Source: Cupriavidus phytohabitans (GTDB lineage Bacteria > Pseudomonadota > Gammaproteobacteria > Burkholderiales > Burkholderiaceae). From it: DNA of 64,000 bases. Below, one piece after another: positions 58,907 through 64,000 of the stretch; positions within the stretch are counted from its first letter, which is position 1; each line of letters begins with the position of its first letter. The position numbers and the translations under genes were made by a program. The notes under the pieces are model-generated. The model worked only from the letters and a program-made list of their open reading frames with translations, was not told the origin of the DNA and did no database searches. The stretch lies in NCBI RefSeq assembly GCF_000426345.1, contig NZ_AUFE01000018.1:1-64000 (forward strand), given 5' to 3'.

Positions 58907-58922
58907 TCGTCCGAAGCGACGA
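58907..58922. promoter_or_regulatory. Acyl-CoA regulon palindrome, site 4
   Basis: TCGTCCGAAGCGACGA differs from the sites at 8953, 10502 and 16944 at one base of 16 (C for G at position 6). It lies 161 bases upstream of the hydroxyacyl-CoA dehydrogenase start. Confidence 0.6.
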
Positions 58923-59062
58923 ATGGTGCGGCGGGGCCCGGCAGGCCGGATGCCGCGGTGCGGCACCCGGCACCGCCGATGCGCTACAGTGGCGCGATCG
59001 ACGGTCATTTCCGCGCGCCCCCGCCAGCAACGTCACGCCGGACCGGACACGGACATCCAGCC

Positions 59063-61429
59063 ATGTGCAAACCCGATCGCAACGCCCACTCCCGATCGAT
59101 GTGGCCACGCCGGCTCGCACCATGTGCCAGCCTGACCGCGCATGTCGTGCCGCTTATGCCGGCGCCGCTTATGCCGGCGCTGCTGGTGCTGGCGCTGTGG
59201 TTTGCGCTGCTGGCGCCGGCCACGGCTGCAGGCCCGCTTGCCACGCTGCTGGCGCCAGCCAAGCCCGCGCCCGCGAGCGCGCCGGCGGCCCCGGCCAGCG
59301 TGCCGCTGGCGCAGTCGCTCGACCAGGTCATCGCCACGCTGCAGGACGACCGCGAGCGGCGCGCGCTGGTCGGCCAGCTGCAGGCCCTGCGGCGCGGCCT
59401 GGACGCTTCCGGCGCGGTGCCGGCGCCGGCGTCCGCCGCGGCGGCCGGCGCTTCGGCACCGGGGCTGATCGGCGCCGTGGCCGAGGTGCTCGACGAAGTC
59501 GACACGCACCTGCGCGAGGACCGCGGGCCGTGGCAATACTGGGGCTGGCGCTCGCGCTTTGCCGGCGACGAATGGCGCGCCGCGCTTACCCATCACGGCA
59601 CCCGCCCGGCACTGGACTCGCTGCGCGAATTCGCGCTGGTGCTGGCGGTATGGGCCGCAAGCGGCTGGGGCCTGTGGGAGATCGGCCACCGCATCCGGCG
59701 CCGCCGCGCGCCGCCCCGTCCGCGTACCGAGCGCTCCAGGCTGCCCGAGGTGCCATCCTGGGTGGATGTCGGCATTTTCATGCTGCGCCATATCGGGCCC
59801 TGGGTGGTCGCCTTCGGCATCACGCTGCTGATGGCGACGCGCACCTTCACGCATTCGCCAGCCGCCCTGGCGGCGGTACTGGTCGCATACGCCATCGTGG
59901 CGGGTGCCATCGCCGCCGCGATGTGCCAGGTCATCTTCGTCCTGTTCCGCACCGCCCACCGCCAGCTTGCGGTGCGACAGCTACTGGCGCGCTCGCCGTG
60001 GTTGCTGTTCGCCATCGGCGCACTGGCGGCCCTGGGCGACAGCGCCACGGACAGCCGCGTCATCGCCGTGATCGGCACCAACCTCGCCGCGCTGGTGTCG
60101 ACCACGGCAAATATCGCCGCGGCGCTGGGCATCGGCGTGTTCGCCCTTTGCTTCCGGCGCCAGATCGGCCAGCTGATCAGCCAGCGGCCGCTGGCCTTCC
60201 GCCAGTCGCACCCGGGCATGACCGACCTGCTGCGGCTGATCGGACAGGCCTGGCATTTGCCGGTGCTGGCGGTGGTGGTCACCTCGGTGATCGGCACGCT
60301 GCTCGCCGCCGGCCACGCCGATGTGTTCCTGCGCCGCACCGTCGCCTCGGTCGCACTGTTCGTCGCGGCGCTGCTGCTGACCATGGTCGCCAGGCGCTCG
60401 CCCAAGGCAACGTCGCAGCCGCCGCGCTTCCGCGACCGCCGCCGCTCGGCCTACGTGCAGCGCTTCGGCCGCTTCGGGATCGCGCTGGTGCGGGTGCTGG
60501 TCTGGATGGTCTTTGTCGCCATGGTGATGCGCGTGTGGGGCACGTCGCCGGTGCGGCTTGCGGAGTCGTCGGCGGCCGGCCGCCATATCACCGAGACGGT
60601 GTTCAGCGTGACCAGCACCGTGCTGCTCGCCTGGCTGGTCTGGCTGCTGATCGACACCGCCGTCACGCAGTCGCTGTCGCCGGCGCATGGACGCGGCGCT
60701 CAGCCCAGCCTGCGTGCCAAGACCATCCTGCCGCTGGTGCGCAATGCCTCGTTCATCGCCCTGCTGGTGATCGCAGTGATTGCCGTGCTGGCCAACCTGG
60801 GCGTCAACGTGACACCGCTGCTGGCGGGCGCGGGGGTGGTCGGGCTGGCGATCGGCTTCGGGGCGCAGAGCCTGGTGCAGGACCTGATCACGGGGCTGTT
60901 CATCGTGGTCGAGGATTCGATTGCCATTGGCGACTCGATCGAGCTGCCTGACCATGCCGGCGTGGTCGAAGGCATGACCATCCGCACGGTCAAGCTGCGC
61001 GACGGCCGCGGTGCGCTGCATACGCTGCCGTACAGCCAGATCAAGGCAGTCAAGAACCTGTCGCGCGGCTATGGCTATGCCGTGTTCAGCATCGGCATCA
61101 GCTACCACAGCGACCTCGACCGGGCGCTCGAGCTGATCCGCACCACCGGCACGGAAATCGCGCGCGATCACCGCTACGCACGCAACCTGATGTCGGGGCT
61201 GGACATCCTCGGGCTGGACCGCTTCGACCCCAGCGGGCCAGTCGTGATGGCACAGTTCAAGACCCGGCCGCTGACGCAGTCGGAAATCACGCGCGCGTTC
61301 AATGCACGTCTGAAACGTAACTTCGACGCCAACGGCATCCACATGGCTTCGCCCAGCCTGACCATCCAGGTCGATGGCAAGGGGTTGCAGCTGGCGGGCG
61401 ACGAGCAAGGGAACCCGGCGGCACCATAG
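59063..61429 (+). CDS. MscS-family mechanosensitive channel, YbiO-like
   Basis: This large channel of about 788 residues begins with a probable signal sequence (LVLALWFALLAPATAAG) and a periplasmic region, then many membrane helices. The pore helix and beta domain are of MscS type: GVNVTPLLAGAGVVGLAIGF, GAQSLVQDLITGLFIVVEDS, GDSIELPDHAGVVEGMTIRT. The layout fits the moderate-length YbiO group, opening under osmotic downshock. The start is uncertain: ATGs at 59063 and 59099 are both possible, and neither has a strong ribosome site. Neighbours do not suggest a pathway role. Confidence 0.9.
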   Translation: MCKPDRNAHSRSMWPRRLAPCASLTAHVVPLMPAPLMPALLVLALWFALLAPATAAGPLATLLAPAKPAPASAPAAPASVPLAQSLDQVIATLQDDRERRALVGQLQALRRGLDASGAVPAPASAAAAGASAPGLIGAVAEVLDEVDTHLREDRGPWQYWGWRSRFAGDEWRAALTHHGTRPALDSLREFALVLAVWAASGWGLWEIGHRIRRRRAPPRPRTERSRLPEVPSWVDVGIFMLRHIGPWVVAFGITLLMATRTFTHSPAALAAVLVAYAIVAGAIAAAMCQVIFVLFRTAHRQLAVRQLLARSPWLLFAIGALAALGDSATDSRVIAVIGTNLAALVSTTANIAAALGIGVFALCFRRQIGQLISQRPLAFRQSHPGMTDLLRLIGQAWHLPVLAVVVTSVIGTLLAAGHADVFLRRTVASVALFVAALLLTMVARRSPKATSQPPRFRDRRRSAYVQRFGRFGIALVRVLVWMVFVAMVMRVWGTSPVRLAESSAAGRHITETVFSVTSTVLLAWLVWLLIDTAVTQSLSPAHGRGAQPSLRAKTILPLVRNASFIALLVIAVIAVLANLGVNVTPLLAGAGVVGLAIGFGAQSLVQDLITGLFIVVEDSIAIGDSIELPDHAGVVEGMTIRTVKLRDGRGALHTLPYSQIKAVKNLSRGYGYAVFSIGISYHSDLDRALELIRTTGTEIARDHRYARNLMSGLDILGLDRFDPSGPVVMAQFKTRPLTQSEITRAFNARLKRNFDANGIHMASPSLTIQVDGKGLQLAGDEQGNPAAP

Positions 61430-61479
61430 CAGCCGGGTTCTTCACCCCCGTTCGCAGAAACGGGTACGGAGTACGGCAA

Positions 61480-61510
61480 CCCCGATTGTCCGTATTGCCA
61501 TCGGGGTCTT
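61480..61510 (+). terminator. Probable terminator after the MscS-family gene
   Basis: CCCCGAT and ATCGGGG form a 7-bp stem with a 13-base loop, followed by TCTTT, about 50 bases after the stop codon. A smaller hairpin, CCCGTT with AACGGG, lies just before it. Confidence 0.6.
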
Positions 61511-61726
61511 TATGCCCCAAGAATTTCGGACACATGTGGCGTCTGTGAAACGCCCGGGACTAATTCCGTGCTGAAAATTTGACGTTCTCGTCACGTGCAT
61601 TGCCATACGCCCGCCATGTCGAGGCTGTGATTGCCCCGCGTTCGCTGCAAAGCAGCAATTGGCGCGGCCTCCAGCCATGCGCTACATCTGCAATCCGTGT
61701 TTTCCCTCCCGACACGGGGGACAAAA

Positions 61727-61742
61727 CAAACAACATTGTTTG
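61727..61742. promoter_or_regulatory. 16-bp operator-like palindrome upstream of the LuxR gene
   Basis: CAAACAA and TTGTTTG are perfect 7-bp arms around CA, 160 bases before the LuxR start codon. A dimeric regulator, perhaps the LuxR protein itself, could bind; this is inference. Confidence 0.5.
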
Positions 61743-61902
61743 GCATGATTGCCTTAGCGCAGCCATGAGACATCGCGGGACAGCTGCAACAGCCGCATCA
61801 GCGCATGTACAGAACGCCAGAGCGGCACCGATAACACAAAAGGAAGTGGCCATTTGCCGTGGCACGAAGCAAGAGGCGTTTGCCACCGGGGGAAATGTGA
61901 AC

Positions 61903-63099
61903 ATGGGCGAACACCCGACTGTGGACGAGGATTTCCATCGTCTGGTCGACTCGATCTACGAGTCCGCGCTGGACGTTGCGGCAATGCCCGCGGCCCTGGA
62001 CCTCTTTTCCCGGTACACCTCCACCGGCAGCCCGCGCTACCTGATCTGGGACAAGCTCGCCCGCCATGCGCGCCTGGGCGTCACGCCCCACGGCTGCTTC
62101 ACCAACGGCGCCAGCGTTCCCGAATGGCTGCCCAGTCCGCTCGACCTGCCCCACGCCGACGCCCCCTGCTGCGCGCAGGCCGACACGCCTGACAGTGCCG
62201 GCTGCACGCCCATGCATGCCGCCTCGCACGATGGCGCCGTGGCCGCGAGTCCGGCGGCCACGCTGGCCTGCAGCGGACTCGAACAAGGCATCCGCCTGAT
62301 CGAGAACGCCGAAGTCTGCGTGCTGATGAGCGGCACCAGCGCGGGCACCATCAGCGCCGGCCAGCGCGAGCGGCGCCTGGCCCACGTCATGCCGCATTGG
62401 GTACGCGCCGCGCGCATGCAACAACGCAATTTCGAGCTGAGCGGGCTGGCCAGCCTTGGCCTGGCCGGCCTCGATACCCTGGACTTTGGCGTGATGGTGC
62501 TGCAGGCCGATCTGCGCGTGCGCTACGCCAACAGCTGGGCCGAGGCGCTGGTTCAGGCTGACAGCCACCTCTCGCTGCAGGACGGCGTGCTGCGCGCCCA
62601 CAGCGACACGCTGCAGGCAGTGCTGCGCAAGCTGCTCGACGGCGCGGTGCGCGGCCGCGGCGCCGAAGCCGCCTCGGGCTCCTGGATGCACATCACCTCC
62701 GGCGGGCAGCCGGTGCCGATCATCGTCACGCCGCTGGTTTCGCGCCAGCCGGTGGAAGGCCCGTGGCAATTGCCGGCCGCGATGATGCTGTTCGGCAATT
62801 CGGAATCGCGTTCGGTGCTCGACGCGGGCGTGCTGACCTCGCTGTTCGGGCTGTCGCGCAAGGAAAGCATCATCGCCATCCGGCTCGCGGCCGGCGAGAC
62901 GCTGAATGAAATCGCCGAGCGCGAGTTCCTGTCGCCACATACAGTGCGCGTGCATATTCGCGATACGCTGCGCAAGACCGGCACGCATCGCCAGTCCGAG
63001 CTGGTGCGCCTGCTGCACCTGCTGCCGGGTGTCAATCTCGACCGCGGCGGCGTGACCTCGGCGGCCCGGCCGCGTGCGCCGCGATCGGGAACGGCCTGA
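61903..63099 (+). CDS. LuxR-family transcriptional regulator with PAS-like N-terminus
   Basis: The 398-residue protein ends in a LuxR helix-turn-helix: LFGLSRKESIIAIRLAAGET, LNEIAEREFLSPHTVRVHIR, DTLRKTGTHRQSELVRLL. The middle part (GLDTLDFGVMVLQADLRVRY, then WAEALVQADSHLSLQDGVLR) looks like a degenerate PAS sensor. The N-terminus begins MGEHPTVDEDFHRLVDSIYE, a pattern seen in many solo LuxR proteins of Cupriavidus and Bordetella. The ATG at 61903 has GGGGGA nine bases upstream; a GTG six bases earlier is possible. An acyl-CoA dehydrogenase gene follows 197 bases downstream and may be its target. Confidence 0.9.
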   Translation: MGEHPTVDEDFHRLVDSIYESALDVAAMPAALDLFSRYTSTGSPRYLIWDKLARHARLGVTPHGCFTNGASVPEWLPSPLDLPHADAPCCAQADTPDSAGCTPMHAASHDGAVAASPAATLACSGLEQGIRLIENAEVCVLMSGTSAGTISAGQRERRLAHVMPHWVRAARMQQRNFELSGLASLGLAGLDTLDFGVMVLQADLRVRYANSWAEALVQADSHLSLQDGVLRAHSDTLQAVLRKLLDGAVRGRGAEAASGSWMHITSGGQPVPIIVTPLVSRQPVEGPWQLPAAMMLFGNSESRSVLDAGVLTSLFGLSRKESIIAIRLAAGETLNEIAEREFLSPHTVRVHIRDTLRKTGTHRQSELVRLLHLLPGVNLDRGGVTSAARPRAPRSGTA

Positions 63100-63164
63100 A
63101 GCCCTGGCAGCGATCCCGGGCGCCCCGGGGCGGCGGCACCTCCATATCGAATCGGTATCGCTTC

Positions 63165-63182
63165 CCAATAAATCAATATTGG
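63165..63182. promoter_or_regulatory. Inverted repeat upstream of the last acyl-CoA dehydrogenase
   Basis: CCAATA and TATTGG flank AATCAA, in the only AT-rich stretch of the 197-base gap before the gene. It may be an operator or part of the promoter. Confidence 0.4.
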
Positions 63183-63295
63183 ACTGGCGCTCGACGCGTG
63201 AACTACGCTGTGGCCCACCCTGAGCCATCCGGAATGCAAGGCAATCGCCGCCGCGTTCCGCCGGGGCTCGCGTGCCACAGCTACCGGACTTCACC

Positions 63296-64000
63296 GTGAC
63301 CGCCTTGCTTTCCACCTTCGACCTGACGCCCCTGCCGCCGCACGCGCTCGCGTTCCGCGCCGAGGTACGCGCCTTTCTTGACGAGCACCTGCCCGCCCTT
63401 CCGCCGGAAACCCGCGCGCGCTCGTGGATGGGGTTCGATGCGGCGTTCAGCCGCGCACTGGCGGCGCGCGGCTGGGTCGGCATCACGCTGCCGGCGCAAT
63501 TTGGCGGCGCCGGCCTCGATCCTTACTCACGCTTCGTGCTGGTGGAGGAGCTGCTGGCCCGGGGGGCGCCGGTGTCGGCGCACTGGATCGCCGACCGCCA
63601 GAGCGGCCCGCTGATCCTGCGCTACGGCAACGACGCGCAGAAAGCGCGCTACCTGCCCGCGATCTGCCGCGGTGAAGCGTTCTTCTGCATCGGCATGAGC
63701 GAGCCGAACTCCGGCTCCGACCTCGCCAGCGTGACGACACGCGCCATGCGTCAGCCTGATGGCACCTGGCGCCTGGGCGGCCGCAAGATCTGGACGACCA
63801 ACGCCGACCGCTGCCATTTCATGATCGCGCTGGTGCGCACCTCCGGCACGCCGCAGGACCGCCAGTCGGGCCTGTCGCAGTTCATCGTCGACCTGCACGC
63901 GCCCGGCGTCTCGGTGCGGCCGATCCACGACCTGGCGGGCGACGCGCACTTCTCCGAGGTCACCTTCGACGACGTCGTGCTGGCCCAGGATGCGCTGGTT
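63296..64000 (+). CDS. Acyl-CoA dehydrogenase, N-terminal part (cut by the window end)
   Basis: The 235 residues present cover the N-terminal and middle domains: FRAEVRAFLDEHLPALPPET, RGWVGITLPAQFGGAGLDPY, the flavin motif IGMSEPNSGSDLASVTTRAM and GGRKIWTTNADRCHFMIALV. It resembles the large dehydrogenase at 18317 in layout. The start is uncertain: GTG codons at 63272 and 63296 are both in frame and no ATG is suitably placed. The C-terminal half with the catalytic region lies beyond the window. It probably starts a new operon, controlled by the adjacent LuxR protein. Confidence 0.9.
   Translation, partial: MTALLSTFDLTPLPPHALAFRAEVRAFLDEHLPALPPETRARSWMGFDAAFSRALAARGWVGITLPAQFGGAGLDPYSRFVLVEELLARGAPVSAHWIADRQSGPLILRYGNDAQKARYLPAICRGEAFFCIGMSEPNSGSDLASVTTRAMRQPDGTWRLGGRKIWTTNADRCHFMIALVRTSGTPQDRQSGLSQFIVDLHAPGVSVRPIHDLAGDAHFSEVTFDDVVLAQDALV

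Larger units (their letters stand above)
61430..61902. other. Intergenic region upstream of the LuxR gene
   Basis: These 473 bases hold the terminator at 61480, an AT-rich part and a 16-bp palindrome at 61727. An open frame in phase with the LuxR gene reaches back to 61579, but this stretch shows no conserved domain, and the palindrome lies inside it, so I treat it as leader. Confidence 0.5.

Noticed and set aside
57937..60951. A 1004-codon open frame on the + strand
   Set aside because: It overlaps the hydroxyacyl-CoA dehydrogenase on the other strand and the MscS gene in another frame. Its composition is Arg/Ala/Gly-rich and shows no fold signature.

Overview
The window is a high-GC chromosomal segment from a betaproteobacterium of the Burkholderiaceae, most likely Cupriavidus (Ralstonia/eutropha group). 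The support is the mixture of three TctC/Bug periplasmic binding proteins, a 'QSSVTLYGVID' type porin, paired acyl-CoA dehydrogenases, a nadX-type aspartate dehydrogenase, many LysR/IclR/MarR/TetR regulators next to catabolic genes, and uniform GC-rich codon use. No rRNA, tRNA, CRISPR, prophage or transposase was seen. Assignments come from reading sequence and motifs by eye, with no database search.

Layout. (1) 0.4-7.4 kb: an exonuclease/GIY-YIG nuclease, a small lipoprotein, a flavin split-barrel protein and GST divergent from a LysR gene, a broken iron-transporter remnant, a TetR gene and a histidine phosphatase. (2) 7.6-19.6 kb: an acyl-CoA catabolic block (thiolase, thioesterase, nitronate monooxygenase, enoyl-CoA hydratase, nitroreductase, CoA ligase, two acyl-CoA dehydrogenases) surrounding a large MalT-like LuxR regulator. 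(3) 19.6-22 kb: NTF2-like protein, MarR and a solitary iscS-type cysteine desulfurase. (4) 22.4-30.6 kb: a + strand set with flavin reductase, FADH2-dependent aromatic hydroxylase, cupin, amidase, ABC-type binding protein, DUF2848 protein, NicC-like FAD hydroxylase and IclR regulator. (5) 30.7-38.5 kb: Bug/IclR pair and a molybdenum hydroxylase operon with its own Bug protein. (6) 38.9-55.7 kb: MarR, then a long minus-strand catabolic operon (Rieske oxygenase, reductase, extradiol dioxygenase, aldehyde dehydrogenase, two SDRs, ThDP enzyme, aspartate dehydrogenase, cupin, IclR, MFS transporter), a C-C hydrolase, a porin and a third Bug protein. (7) 55.8-64 kb: YetF-like protein, a second CoA ligase and hydroxyacyl-CoA dehydrogenase, a MscS channel, a LuxR regulator and a truncated acyl-CoA dehydrogenase.

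How the parts fit. The genes in (2) and the ligase/SDR pair in (7) together supply every step of one beta-oxidation spiral. Their promoter regions share a perfect or near-perfect palindrome, TCGTCG-N4-CGACGA, found at five places and suggesting one regulon. The aromatic genes in (5) and (6) share a second motif family, an AT-rich 18-bp box close to TGTTTCATATATAAAACA, usually doubled at 19-20 bp. I infer that an IclR protein binds it, because two closely similar IclR genes lie inside these clusters. The central candidate for an undescribed system is the Rieske/extradiol/ThDP/aspartate-dehydrogenase operon, whose gene combination matches no pathway I can name. Its MFS transporter gene carries an exact 10-bp tandem duplication that throws its natural start out of frame.
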